NCBI RefSeq assembly: GCF_002994745.2
Contig: NC_037092.1
Coordinates: 76,455,824 to 76,519,823 of the forward strand
Direction: 5' to 3'
Source: Rosa chinensis
Taxonomy: Eukaryota; Streptophyta; Magnoliopsida; Rosales; Rosaceae
DNA length: 64,000 bases
The translations under genes and the position numbers were made by a program. The notes under the pieces are model-generated. The model saw nothing but the letters and a program-made list of their open reading frames with translations. It was not told where the DNA came from and ran no database searches. Below are positions 10,770-22,224 of this stretch, one piece after another. The first letter of the stretch is position 1. Each line of letters opens with the position of its first letter.

Positions 10770-11248
10770 CAAGTTGGGGCATAAATATCTCGAAGACCCA
10801 ACTTGCCTAGTGAGTCATGAAACAGCTTGCTACATACAGCTTTGGTAAGTATATATGCTTTCCTCAGTGGGAATGAAAGGAAAGGTAATCAACCTTGTAT
10901 CTAACTTCTCCTTAATGAAGTGTCGGTCAACTTCCACATGCTTCGTTCAATCATATTGCACAGGAGTCTGAGAAATTTCAATTGCAGCTTTGTTGTCACA
11001 ATATAGCTGCATAGCGGAATTAGGCTTAAAACCCAAATCTCATAGTAGATTATGTAAGCACATGAGTTCACAAACTCCATGTGCCATACCACTATATTCA
11101 GCTTCATCACTTGACCGTGCAACAACCTTTTGTTTCTTGGACCTCTAGGTAACAAGGTTTCTTCCCACAAAAGTAAAGTAGCCAAATGTAGACTTTCTGT
11201 CCGTGATACAACCAGCCCAATCTGCATCTGTATACCCACTAACATCAA
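10770..11248 (-). pseudogene. Copia RNase H remnant
   Basis: Reading across shifted frames gives YTDADWAGC, SSDEAEYSGM and YCDNKAA, the acidic boxes of Copia RNase H. Stops interrupt them. Confidence 0.7.
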
Positions 11249-11456
11249 GATGTTGATGTTTAGAGAACATTAAGCCCTTTCCTGTGCAGACTTCAAATAC
11301 CTCAAGATCCTTACAACAACCTTCATTTGTCTTTCACTTGGATTGTGCATAAACTAACTCACAACACTAACTGCATAAGCTACATCATGGTCTAGTGTCT
11401 GATAAGTAAATCAGACATCCCACTAACCTTTGGTATCGAGGTTTATCAGCTGGAAC

Positions 11457-12026
11457 CTAATCAAGGTATTCTGTCAGTTTATGGTTTTGCTTAATTGGCG
11501 TATCAATTGGACAACAATCCAACATGCCTGTTTCTATCAAGAAGTCCAGCACATACTTTCTCTGACATAGGAAGATACCATCTCTCCCCTTGACTACCTC
11601 AATACCCAAGAAATACTTTAAGTCACTTAGATTCTTCATCTCAAATTCGAATGACAACTTCTTCTCAAGGCTATCAATTTTTGTTAGATCATTCCTGGTA
11701 ATCACCATATCATCCACATATATGATGAGCACAGTTGTCTTCCCCTCTTGGTGTTTCAAGAACAAGGTGTGATCAGAATTGCTCTTATGTCTCATGGATT
11801 GAGTGAACCTGCCAAACCATGCACGGGGTGACTGTTTCAGTCCATAAAGGGACTTCTTCAATCTGCACACAATATCACCTGGTGTATCAGGTGTATAACC
11901 AAGAGGTAAGTTCAAGTATACTTCTTTAGTTTGCTCTCCATGAAGGAAAGCATTCTTAATGTCAAACTGATGGAGTGGCCAGTTCAGGTTGGCTGCCAAT
12001 GACAATAACACTTGAACAGTATTCAT
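11457..12026 (-). pseudogene. Copia reverse transcriptase, largest surviving frame
   Basis: The 189-residue frame includes LHQFDIKNAFLHG, KKSLYGLKQSPRAWF, the catalytic IIYVDDMVIT box and LKYFLGIEVV. It lacks the upstream finger region in the same frame (a break near 12030). The frame ends at a stop where the connection domain should continue. Confidence 0.9.
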
Positions 12027-12247
12027 CCCTAAACTGGAGTAAAAGTCTCATCATAGTTAATCCCGTATGTCTGAGTAAACCCCTTAGCCACCAACCTTGC
12101 CTTGTACCTGCTTATTATGCCATCTGCATTATGCTTCACAGTGAAGATCCACAGACATCAAACTAGCTTTTTACCACGTGGTAATGGTACAAGTTCCTAG
12201 GTGTGATTCTTCTCTAATGCCTCCATTTCTTCCTCCATTGCCTTGGC

Positions 12248-13062
12248 CTACTTTGGGTCTCCCATAGCCTCCAGCACTTTGTTAGGTAGAGATACAGAGG
12301 ATATTTGATTCCCAAATGATATATAAGATTTAGACAACCTATGGTGTGACACAATGTTAGCAACATGGTATTTCACTTTAGCAGTTATAGAAGGTTTATA
12401 CTTCTTTACTGGCTGACCATGGGTAGTTCTCCTATGTAACAAATATGTAGAAGAGATAGACTCTACAAGATTACTAGGTGAAGATATTAGACATACCTGA
12501 GTTGGAGCTTCTTGACCAGAGATTTCGACATTAAGGGGTGGAGTATCAGGTAAGGGGAAAGCCTGCATAGAATCTTCTTCAGCTTCAGAAATTGACAGGT
12601 CGACGTCGACGTCTTCTCGTCTGGGGATTGACATGTCAATTCCACCTTCTTCCGACTGGATGGCTACTTATCTAGTCAACTGAACTGTAAGATTCCTTTG
12701 ATTGATAGGTCAACTCCTCTTGTCGACTGGTTATTAATGGGTTCAAGTCTAGGGGTTGACATGTCAACTCCCCATTCTTTCGATTGTTCGACTATTTGGC
12801 TGGTCGACTGTAAGATTTCTTTGATTGATAGGTCAACTCCCCCTGTCAACTGATCATCAACAACTTCAAGTCTAGGGATTGACATGTCAACTCCCTCTGT
12901 TAACTGGTCGACTGATTGATTTTCAGCAGCACTTTCTTCTTTTTCTGTATCTTGATTCTTCTTCAATGCTCCACCAACATACATCTCTTCAAAAAATTCA
13001 ATCTCCCCTTGAAGAGAGGGGTTGGTGGGGGAGAAATAGCATATGTCTTCATAAAAGGACAC
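12248..13062 (-). pseudogene. Copia integrase-RT linker with repeated VDMS/VDLS motifs
   Basis: Frames 12676-13062 and 12248-12634 hold repeats of the pattern GVDMSxPRLE and GVDLSIKxIL, encoded by recurrent GGAGTTGACATGTCAA-like DNA words (near 12631, 12700, 12749, 12829 and 12880 on the plus strand). The repeats alternate Met and Leu at one position. Linker regions of Copia Pol are variable, but a tandem repeat of this kind is unusual. Confidence 0.65.
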
Positions 13063-13148
13063 GTCTATAGTGATGTAGAACTTTTGTGTAGGTGGGTGAT
13101 AACACTTATATTCCTTCTAATGAGAACTATAGCCTACAAAGATACACT

Positions 13149-13930
13149 TCAAAGCCTGGGCATCCAACTTTGACCGCTAATTTTTGGGTATGTGAACAAA
13201 GGAAACACATCCAAAGAGTCGGGTAGGTAGGTTATGGAAGGAAGGGAGACATGGGTTGACAAGACTTCAAATGGAATACGCCTCTGAAGGACATTGGAAG
13301 GAAGACGATTAATGAGATGGGATGCTGTTTGGACTGCTTCACCCCATAGATACTTGGGCATATGCGCACCAAAGAATAATGCTCGAGTTATGTTTAAGAG
13401 ATGATGGTTTTTATTCTCTAACTCACCATTTTGTTCTTGTGTGTAGGGGCAAGTAGTTTGATGACTATGCCTTGTTCTTGGAAGTACTCCTAGAAAACGC
13501 TATTGACAAACTCCCCCTCATTATTAGAACGAAAAACTTTGATAAGGCCATTGAACTGTGTTTGAATCATTTTTTAAAAGGCTTGAAAAGCAGGAAACAC
13601 AGCATCCTTAGACCTAAGCAATGCAACCCACAACAATCGAGTACAATTATCAATAAATAGAACAAAATAATGCATTCCAAAAACAATAGGTTCTTTGGAA
13701 GGTCCCCACACGTCAAAGTGAATAATTTCAAAAGGAATAGAACTTTTATTAGAAAGACTCAATGGATAACTAACTCGATGACTTTTTGCTAAAACGCAGG
13801 TTTCACAATGTAAGGAAGACTCATTAATGGCAACAAATAAAGAGAGCATAGTTTTATGCGTTACTCTAGAAGAAGGATGCCCTAAGCATCTATGCCATAA
13901 CCGCACTTCGTTCAACTCTCCAGAATTCAA
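13149..13930 (-). pseudogene. Copia pre-integrase and integrase remnant
   Basis: Frame 13574-13930 has LWHRCLGHPSSRV and a zinc-binding CETC pair, then the integrase start FEIIHFDVWGPS with the first catalytic Asp. Frame 13149-13361 has the C-terminal part YLWGEAVQTASHLINRLPS. The intervening part carrying the second Asp and the Glu is frame-broken. Confidence 0.8.
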
Positions 13931-14311
13931 AGTACGTCAAAGTGACTGAGATAGTCTTCCTTGGCCTCTCCTTGACATATGCTTGATTCAGATGAAATAG
14001 TCTTCCCCTCAGATACCCCCTATCGATTACCTCCCTGGTTAGAAGATCCTGAAAAATAACATACATAGGAAAGAATATTATAGAACACAAGGATTAAGTA
14101 TTTTAGCTGGGGAACGGAGATTAGATCATATTGTGATAAGTCAGGCACATATAAGACATCATGTAAAACCAAGGTAGGTGTGACTCTTCTGGACCCAATA
14201 CTTAAGACAGGGAAGGATTCACCATTGGCATTTGTGACATATAACACACCAAGAATGGATAAACTAATTAAGTATTTCCTATCATAGGTCATATGATCTG
14301 AAGCATCAGAA

Positions 14312-14680
14312 TCAATAATCCATGATATTTGAACCTACAAAATTTGAAATTTTTAAAGCCATACCAATCTTACCAGTACTTCTACCAACCATTAATAATG
14401 AAGGATTACCATTTATGCATGTGGTAGGATTTTGCCTAGCGACACCTGGAGATCCAGTTGGCTTAGCCCTACTAAAGTATCCAGCAGGATACCCAACCAG
14501 CTTATAGCAAGTTTTCTTGGTGTGTCTAGTCAGATTGCAATGCTGACATACCAACCCACCAAAATTGACTCCTGATGAAGGACCTTGAGTTATGGGATGA
14601 AGTCCTGAATGTGCAAGAGAGAAGCTAGGAGGTGGAACATCAAGACTAGCCATTGGAATACCAACAGAAACAACGTGCAA
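14312..14680 (-). pseudogene. Copia gag remnant with zinc knuckle
   Basis: CQHCNLTRHTKKTC fits the CX2CX4HX4C knuckle, followed by KLVGYPAGY, a common Copia Gag sequence. The N-terminal part of gag is missing or out of frame. Confidence 0.75.
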
Positions 14681-14909
14681 TGGAATTGAGACAGAAGGTA
14701 CGTCGACTGGTCGAGAGGAATTAATCTACTAGTCAAAACGTTAGGGTTTCGCAAAAAATCAGACAAAGGACAAAGCCGTAGTATACTTTCTGAAAGAAAG
14801 AAAAAACCAATCCTAACCTCTGAATTAGAGGAAGGAACATAAATATTTCCCTGGATTGTGAGGAAAGAAAAATGAAAGAAAAACAAAGAGACAATCCTCT
14901 TAAATCTTT

Positions 14910-14921
14910 GCTCTGATACTA
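14910..14921 (-). other. Primer-binding site of the 10535-15140 Copia
   Basis: On the minus strand TAGTATCAGAGC differs by one base from TGGTATCAGAGC, the common plant Copia site complementary to the 3' end of initiator tRNA-Met. It lies directly inside the right LTR. Confidence 0.75.
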
Positions 14922-15140
14922 GGTCAAATATTGAGATGGAAAAGAGGATATATTTGAGAGTGATAATACTTCAATATTATTCACAATTGTGTAAGAGGTA
15001 TATATACAACCCTAGTGTACTACACTTGTACTACGTTAGTACAATCCAATATAGGAAACTAATTCCCATAAGGTAACTACTTAATATACATATTCTCCTA
15101 ATGACTCACATGTCAACTAATAATGACTCACGTGTCAACA
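14922..15140 (-). repeat. 5' LTR of the 10535-15140 Copia
   Basis: On the minus strand it starts TGTTGACACGTGAGTC and carries repeated GTGAGTCATTA words. It is the partner of 10535-10761. Confidence 0.9.
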
Positions 15141-15145
15141 ATACT

Positions 15146-15513
15146 GTTCAATCTTTATTGCAATACTTGTTGGCTTACATTCTATATGGTGGGAAAATAT
15201 AAAAAATTAATGACATCGATCTCTAGTTTTGATTTTTATATATTTATACAAGTAGCATGTGCAATTTTTTTTTCTTTCAGGAAATAAAAAAGAAAACGGT
15301 TATTGTAGACAAATGATAATGGGAGAAAAATAGGTTATGGTTCTTTTTTTGTTTATTTTAATAATAAAAATATATTTTATAAATGTCATAATTGTCCTTA
15401 CGATTTAATTAATTCTCAAAGTTTTTTTTTTAATCTTTTAGGGTAATTTCTGTCAATGTTTTTTTATTTTGGCTAGTAAACCTTCTTCTCAAAATAACAG
15501 TATAGATATAGAG
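15146..15513. other. AT-rich intergenic DNA
   Basis: I see no gene or clear repeat here apart from short T and A runs. Confidence 0.4.
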
Positions 15514-15914
15514 GACCTTTCTACTAAGGGATCTTTTTTTTTTTGAACATTTTAAGGGATCCCTTGTGAGACTCAATTTCGATTGCATTTCGGCATCTCA
15601 AGCGTTTAGTTTTTAGGTCCTAATGTATAGTTCATTTATGCAAATTTTCAACCAAATTGATGATTATTAAGGTATTGAACAAGATTAGAAGAACCAAATT
15701 TGTCCAACCTGAACCATTCGTGTTCATAATTGTAAATAACTGTTATGAATGTCATAATGATTATCAATTTGGCTGAAAATTTGTAGAGATGATCTAGTCA
15801 TATAGACCTAAAAACTGAACGGTTAAGCTGTGGATATGTGATTGGAAAATGATAGAGTCTAATAAGCGATCCCTTAAAATGACAAAATAAAATGAGATTC
15901 CTCACTAAAAGGGT
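15514..15914. mobile_element. Palindromic MITE-like element
   Basis: The two ends are imperfect inverted repeats: GACCTTTCTACTAAGGGATC on the left, and GACCCTTTTAGTGAGG read inward from the right. Subterminal sequence is also inverted, for example TTTTTAGGTCCTAATGTA against TATAGACCTAAAAACT. There is no coding capacity. TSDs are not clear. The superfamily is unassigned. Confidence 0.6.
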
Positions 15915-16689
15915 CATGTGTGTGTGTATATATATGTATAATATTGATGTGTGCGTATGTATATATAGTCCAAATTAAGCCTTAAATAATTGTTGAAGCC
16001 ATGCATACTCTTGTTCTCAAGGACGTATACTTACGTTTGTTGTTGGATGAGCATCATGGAACTATCCAGGCCGGAAGTGGGATAACAATCTTGAAGCTAG
16101 AGAAATATGGTACTTTTATCGCAATCGCAGAGAGTTGATCATTGAAATAGGAGAACCATGCATGCTAGCACTGTGGAGATTAGTTCCTCATATTGTGAGA
16201 TTGAGAGTTGATCACTAATTCTTGGGATTTGATCGATTGTGGTCAGATATATTAGTTCAGTTGCTTAGTTGGATGTAGGGTTAGTCTTCCAAGAAGGCAT
16301 TAAGAGTGGGAGAGGGGTCGGATTCTTCCACAAAGGGGATCGGATCATTCGGATCGATGAAAGATTGGTCTCCCAAGAAGGCATGAAGGGTTAGGGTTAC
16401 CAAAGAAAAAAGGGGGACTAATGTGAAGGAATGAGCTAGGTTTCTGTCTTTGACAAGGGACAAGGAGAAAAATGAGGGCTCAATTAGCCTAACGTATCTA
16501 GAAATTAAGAGGAAATTCTTTTAAGATGTGTGATGAAATTTTCTAAACGAAATGGGACTTAACTATCGACCTATCGTACAAAGTCGATCAAACGAATGTG
16601 GAGTTACAAAGTCATCTAGGTCAGGTGCACACATATTAAAAGCTAGAGTGGTTTGTATGCATACACATTGCGTTTGCTATAGTCATTTT
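15915..16689. other. Intergenic DNA with short repeats
   Basis: A TG/TA run lies at 15918-15945. A word AAGAAGGCATT/GAAG recurs about 83 bases apart (16290, 16374). No recognisable gene is present; a 60-residue minus frame at 16281-16463 has no known domain. Confidence 0.35.
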
Positions 16690-18010
16690 AGCTCAAGCAT
16701 AGATATTTTTTTTGTTTACGTTGAAATGGAGATCAGAAGACCTGATCACCTATTTATTAGAAAAAGTAAAAATAAATGAAAAAAAAAAAGGATACACCAA
16801 ATTTGGGGTGATAGAAGTCGAACCCTACAAAAACAAAGTAAACAAGCAATACATGATCAACAAACTAATGAAAGCGAAAATTGGGCAAACCCAAGTAATC
16901 CCTACTATATTGTGAAAGAACAAAATCAGGAGGTACAACCAATCAAACCATTTGAAGAGAAGCCGTGATTAGTAAGAGCATCTGCTAGTTGGTTCCCCTC
17001 ATGATAAATGTGAGAAGAGTAAAATTACATTTGAGAGATGCGGCGTAAACAATTTAACCAAGAAACACGAAGTTGCCAAGGCACTAGATGGGGAGATTTA
17101 GCTCATTTAATTTGAGGAAGGTAAGAACTATAGCAGAATCAACCTCTAACCATACATGTTTCCAATCCCAAACTCAAGCCAACTCAATGGCTTTGATTAT
17201 TGCCATGACTTCAGCAGCAATGGAGCTAGGAATATCCAGATTGAAAAAGCTCCAATTACATGACCACTAAAATCACGAAAAACTCCACCATACCCCGCTT
17301 GATTTGAGGCATTCCTCCAAGCACCATCTGTATTAATTTTTAACCCATCTTATAATAGGAGGAAACCAATTAACTTCAATAATACGGGGAGCACGTCTAG
17401 AACTAGCTACAAGGGACCCGAAGCCTCCTTCAAATGCAAAGCTCATGGACATTGTTAGACATGGTACCTGAAGCAAGCATGCTGGAGGAAATGATCTGTC
17501 CACTAACCAATTGAAAAGCACCAGCCACATTAACACAATCACCATCATATTTCATTTTGTTCCTAAACCTTCAGAGACACCAAAGAACCCCAACAAAAGC
17601 AATACGCCAAAGCTCATGCAATTGTGCACTTCGGCCAATTAATAAACCATGATGCCGCCTATCGCCCTATCCAAAAGAACCATGAATCCCACCTAAATCA
17701 AAAATGCATGCAATCTGTTGCCAAAGTGACTCCGCAAAAGGACAATTAAGAAAAATGTGATCAAGTGATTCACCATGAGTAAAGCATAGAAAGCATGCAC
17801 CTTGATGCAAGAGATACACCACGTCTCTGGAGAAAATCTTAAGAGAGAATGCGCCCCTTGAGAACCTTCCAAGCTAGAATGTAATTGACATGAGGGGAGG
17901 AATGAATTTAGACCATATCAGACGACTCCGATTCCGAACCAACCAACACGGGGAAGGGTGGGATGAAGAAAATGGTAGGCCTCACGTGCTGAAAGCTCAA
18001 GCATAGATAT
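16690..18010 (-). mobile_element. 5'-truncated LINE (zf-RVT and RNase H) with 17-bp TSD
   Basis: AGCTCAAGCATAGATAT occurs at 16690-16706 and again at 17994-18010, flanking the insertion exactly. The plus strand begins with a short T run after the left copy, as expected for a minus-strand LINE tail. Minus-strand translation in broken frames gives a zf-RVT zinc-binding region (ESLDHIFLNCPFAESLW, about 17700-17800) and RNase H (NTDGAWRNASNQAGYGGVF, about 17280-17340; SSIAAEVMAIIKAIELA, about 17180-17230). RT and endonuclease are absent. Confidence 0.88.
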
Positions 18011-18323
18011 GTATGACGTACAGTTTTGTGTCTTAAGAACTGCATTTTTTGTTTTTTGAATTCCTTATTATCAACAAAAAAAAATTATATAAATTTGGGT
18101 ATCACAACACGTTTTCTTCGATAATTGAGATGGACTGCCTTCATATTGTTTAAACAAATATATTGATTAATTATTTAGTATTGGGTGCACAGTGCACTTG
18201 TTGAATACACTAAATTAGTTTAATTAGCCCTAGTTGGTCCAGACCATATGTTTCACTCAAGCAATTTCACGTAAAAAAACAAACTTATCATAAAATTAGG
18301 CTCAAGAGTTTCAATTTCCAGCT
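18011..18323. other. AT-rich intergenic DNA
   Basis: Nothing recognisable apart from an A-rich run. Confidence 0.35.
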
Positions 18324-18561
18324 TGTTTAACGAAAAACTGAAATTGAGAGAGAATTGAGTCGTACTTTCATTGATAATAGGGGCCTCTTTATATAGAGGA
18401 TTACAAAACATAGAATCAGAGTTGTACAAGGAAAGATAATCGTACAATTAATCGAATATCTCTAAATATCTCCGAGAGTATCTCTAATTCCTAACCCTAT
18501 TACAATTAGGTCAAGTAACCTAGGGTTTGGGCTAGACACATATTCTGGATTTACTTAAACA
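18324..18561 (-). repeat. 3' LTR of the 18324-22455 Copia
   Basis: It is followed on the plus strand by CTCCCCCTTGTG, the reverse of the polypurine tract. It contains TATATAGAGG, the reverse of the LTR TATA region. Confidence 0.85.
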
Positions 18562-19112
18562 CTCCCCCTTGTGTCGCCCAAATGTGGTACCTTGCCGAGT
18601 AACAAAAACCCTGTGGGACAAAAATAACCTCGGTCGAAGGGAAAAAAGAGCATAACACACCCTTCACATTTCGAGACCATACATGTAGACACCTCCCCCT
18701 GATGTCTGCATCTCCCCTTGATGACTACGGTCATGGGGGTTCAGATAACTTCCGCAAACGATGCTACAAACATGTTTCTTAAAAGTGGAATTTAGGCAAT
18801 GACTTAGTGAGCAAGCCTACCACACTGTCCTCAAATTGAACCTAGTTCACTTTGATCTTGAGGAGAGTCTGTTGTTGCTGATTATCCTTGGTGTTGTCGC
18901 TTTCGATGTAGCCTTGCTTCAAGTAGCATTATCCTATATGCTCGTAGGCTCATTTGTGGTAAACTTCAAACCATAATTGTTCGAACATGCGTAATTATGG
19001 ATCCAATCCATATACATTCATGAACCACTTCGTGAATAGCAATAATCTCTGCATTGTTCGAAGATATAGCGACTAGGGTCTATTCTGTAGACCTTAAAGA
19101 TATCACGGTCTT

Positions 19113-20204
19113 TACCCATGGTGAACACTTTCTTTTTTTTTGGCTGAAGTCAAAGGTTAAGAGAGGCAAAGAGCCACCTTAACCTTTGAGAATTTATTAA
19201 AGAAGAAAGAAAAAATACACAAAGGGAGAGGGAACAAAAACCAAAACCTCCCATACCAAACAGAAAACAGCTAGCTATAGGAAAAAACAACTAACAAAAA
19301 CGGAAATTCGGCATTCCCAAACTGTCACTTTGACAATGTCTGTCAATGAAAGGAGGAGCTAGATCCCACCAAGTCAGAACACTAGAAGTCGCATCGTAAT
19401 TCGCTAATGCATCTGCAATGCGATTCCCTTCTTGAAAGATATGTGAAGATCGGAATTGCATTTGAGAAATACGATATAAACAATTACCCCACTCAATACG
19501 AAGCTACCAAGGCACTAAATCCGAGGACTGCAGAAAGTTTAGAACTAGGGAAGAGTCAACTTCTAGCCATACATGTTTCTAGTCCCTTACCCAAGCTAGC
19601 TCAATAGCCTTAATGACAGCCATTACCTCTGCCGCTATCGAACTAGGAATGTTATGATTAGAAGCAAAGGCACTAATGAAATCTCCTCTGTAGTCACGAA
19701 AAACGGCTCCATAACCACAACGGCCTGAATCTTGCTTCCAAGCACCGTCAGTATTTATTTTCACCCACCCAAAAGGAGGAGGGAACGAATTAACCTCAAT
19801 AACTGACGGAGTACGGCGTGGCTTGCATTGAACTCCGAATTGCTTCAACACTTGAAGATCAAGAAGAGAGTTGGTCATATAGCCGGAAGCAATGCGACTT
19901 GCAGCTTGAACATGCCCAACAATTAAACGGCAAATTATTGCCACATTGAAACCCTGACCTTCATGCTTCATTTTATTCCTTGCTTGCCATATAAACCATA
20001 GAACAGTGGTAAAACATGCCAACCACAACTCCTTCAACTGAGGACTACGATTAACCAATCCCACTTGCCATACCTCAATTAATGAATTGGGGACAGTACC
20101 TAACTCAAATTTAGAAAACATGCAACACCAAATCTGGTTGGAATAAGAACATTCTAGAAAAATATGTGCTAATGATTCAGAGTTCCTACCCATGGTGAAC
20201 ACTT
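19113..20204 (-). mobile_element. 5'-truncated LINE nested in Copia, 18-bp TSD
   Basis: TACCCATGGTGAACACTT is found at 19113-19130 and 20187-20204, directly bounding the insert. A T-rich run at 19131-19140 marks the poly(A) tail of a minus-strand LINE. The target is the RNase H region of the surrounding Copia, which dates this insertion after the Copia one. Confidence 0.92.
19579..20202 (-). pseudogene. LINE zf-RVT and RNase H fragment, 207 codons open
   Basis: The frame has a zinc-binding-like ESLAHIFLECSYSNQIW start, then LWLACFTTVLWFIWQARNK. RNase H follows with INTDGAWKQDSGRCGYGAVF and SSIAAEVMAVIKAIELAW. It stops after WVRD. The rest of RNase H (LEVDSS, GNRIADALANY) continues downstream on the minus strand in the same region but with stops. 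The first codons lie in the TSD, so no native start exists. Confidence 0.85.
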
Positions 20205-21360
20205 AACCAGTTTGAGAATGACTTTTGTGTGGGACAGAGAGATACCTAATATCAGCAAAACCTTCCAAAACGCATGTCGTTTTGAGATGGGGATAGTGGA
20301 CGCAGGCCAGTGCTGGCGGCGTTCCTGGTGTGTGATGGGTCCGAATCCATCATTTCTCTGTAAGGATAGAACAAGCCCATATCAATCTTACATCTCAAGT
20401 ACTGAAAGATATCTTTTACACCAATCAAATGGTGTTGCGTTGGCGCAAAGTTATATCTAGCTAACAAGTTCATGGAAAATGAGATGTCCGTCTTGTGCAT
20501 TGAGCTAAGTATAATAATGCACCTATTGTACTTATGTAGGGCACTTCCACCTCTAGCACATCTTCGCCATCATCCTTTGAACGAAGAGGATCCTTTTTAG
20601 GATCAAGACTATGGAAGATCATGAGGGTGCTTGAAGGCTTGACCTTGTCAAAATGCCTAAGCATCTATCGACACGATGCTCAAGATCCAAACCGAGACAT
20701 AATCATGTTCTCCCAAAATCCTTCATCTCAAACTCGGATTTCAAGTGTTCAACAGTTTCCCTTAACTCTTTAAGGGCTTCCAATGAAGATCATGTCCTAC
20801 ATGAACTGCGATAGAATCTGAAACTTATTATGGAAATGCGTGGGCATATCCCTTCCCAATCAAGTAGTCACTTTAGGATTCCATCGGCCTTGAGATGCTG
20901 GCAGACATCACGAACCCACCTATGATATCTAGAGCCAGTTGTTCCCAATGGAGCAAAGTTCAATTTGTTCGGGTTACTCATCCTGAAAGAGAACAAGAAA
21001 AATGGTTAGTTTCGGAGCGAAAAAGCTACCACGAAAACATATAAAATTCCTGAGCGTAATCGCTTTCAAGAAATTAGGAATTTCTAAGCGTAATCGCTTC
21101 CAAGAAATTCAATTCCAAGAGATATTGGATTAGATCGAAACAATGACGTAAGTGGTCGATCATAAATTCTCTACAAACTCTAAGTTTGAAGATCTCAACA
21201 AGCTCAAAGCTTAGAGTGAGCACGAACCCCCATAGTTCGGCTTAATTAGGTCTTCCCTATAATGAAGAAAGAGGGGTAGAAGAAGGGTTCTCGATACCGC
21301 TGGCAGTAGCATGAACGTGGTTCATTATAGCTAATTATGCTCGAAAAATGCTCATGTAAG

Positions 21361-21905
21361 TACAGTGGGGCAGGCTTGCTCACTAAGTCATTGCCTAAAT
21401 TCCACTTTCGAGGAACATTTTGATAGCATCGTTTGCGGAAGTTATCCGAACTCCCATTACCGTAGTCATCAGGGGGAGATGTCTACATGTATGGTCTCGA
21501 AACGTGAAGGGTGTGTTGTGCTCTTTTTTCCCTTCGACCGAGGTTATTTTTGTCCCACAGGGTTTTTGTTACTCGGCAAGGTACCACGTTTGGGTGACAC
21601 AAGGGGGAGTGTTTAAGTAAATCCAGAATACGTGTCTAGCCCAAACTCTAGTTTACTTGACCTAGTTGTTATAGGGTTATGAATTAGAGATATTCTAGCA
21701 GATATTCAGAGATATCTAATTAATTGTACGATTATCTTTTATTGTACAACTCTGATTCTATGTCTTGTAATCCTCTATATAAAGAGGCCCCTATTATCAA
21801 TGAAAGCATGACTCAATTCTCTCCCAATTTCAGTTTTTCCTTAAACACGCTATCAGTACGAAGCCCTAACCCTGAAACAAATAGCAAAAACCCTAAATCC
21901 GAATA
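21361..21905 (+). repeat. Inverted Copia segment: pol 3' end, LTR, leader
   Basis: About 21385-21609 is the reverse complement of 18562-18840. It is followed by a polypurine tract (AAGGGGGAG), a full LTR at 21610-21847 and the post-LTR leader (GCTATCAGTACGAAGCCC). The leader is repeated in opposite orientation at about 22150-22224. Past 21905 two short pieces of the pol 3' end appear in swapped order (21906-21950, 21972-22012). Confidence 0.75.
21610..21847 (+). repeat. Third, plus-oriented LTR
   Basis: It begins TGTTTAAG and ends CTTAAACA, 238 bases, homologous to the two minus-oriented LTRs. It carries TATATAAAGAGG, a TATA-like box. Confidence 0.85.
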
Positions 21906-22224
21906 CAAAAGAGCACAACACACCCTTCAAGTTTCGAGACCATACATGTAGAAAATACATTGAAATAGGTAATGGGACAAAAATAACCTCGGTCGAAGGG
22001 AAAAAAGAGAAATTGAATAAAAACTCAAAAAAATGGGAACTTTTAACAAAAAATATATTGAAATAGGTCGCCGAAAAATTTGGCCTGAAAAAGTCGCAGG
22101 TTCTGGATTCCTGGGATCGAGGGCTTCAAGTAGTGTGGCGGAGACAGAAAAGGTTTCAAGGTTTTGTATTCGGATTTAGGGTTTTAGCTATTTGTTTTAG
22201 GGTTAGGGCTTCGTACTGATAGCG

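Larger units (their letters stand above)
10535..15140 (-). mobile_element. Complete but degenerate Copia retrotransposon, TSD ATACT
   Basis: Two LTRs (10535-10761 and about 14922-15140) flank a minus-strand gag-pol. ATACT occurs immediately outside both ends (10530-10534, 15141-15145). On the minus strand the primer-binding site is next to the right LTR and the polypurine tract (TTGAGAGGGAG) next to the left LTR. Coding domains are gag, pre-integrase/integrase, a repetitive linker, reverse transcriptase and RNase H, all with stops or shifts. The element lies about 360 bases downstream of the bZIP stop, antisense to it. Confidence 0.93.
18700..20981 (-). pseudogene. Remnants of Copia RNase H, RT and gag start
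   Basis: Minus-strand pieces match the RNase H tail, the connection region (frames 20252-20500 and 20470-20664 with TDISFSMNLLARY and LRHFDKVKPSSTLMI) and the YLIGKGY part of RT. Then, without integrase, they match the Gag N-terminus MSNPNKLNFAPLG. The LINE at 19131-20186 splits RNase H. It cannot be translated as one protein. Confidence 0.75.

Noticed and set aside
16281..16463. 60-residue minus frame with Pro/Asp-rich text
   Set aside because: Too short, no domain, and built partly from an 83-base-spaced repeat.
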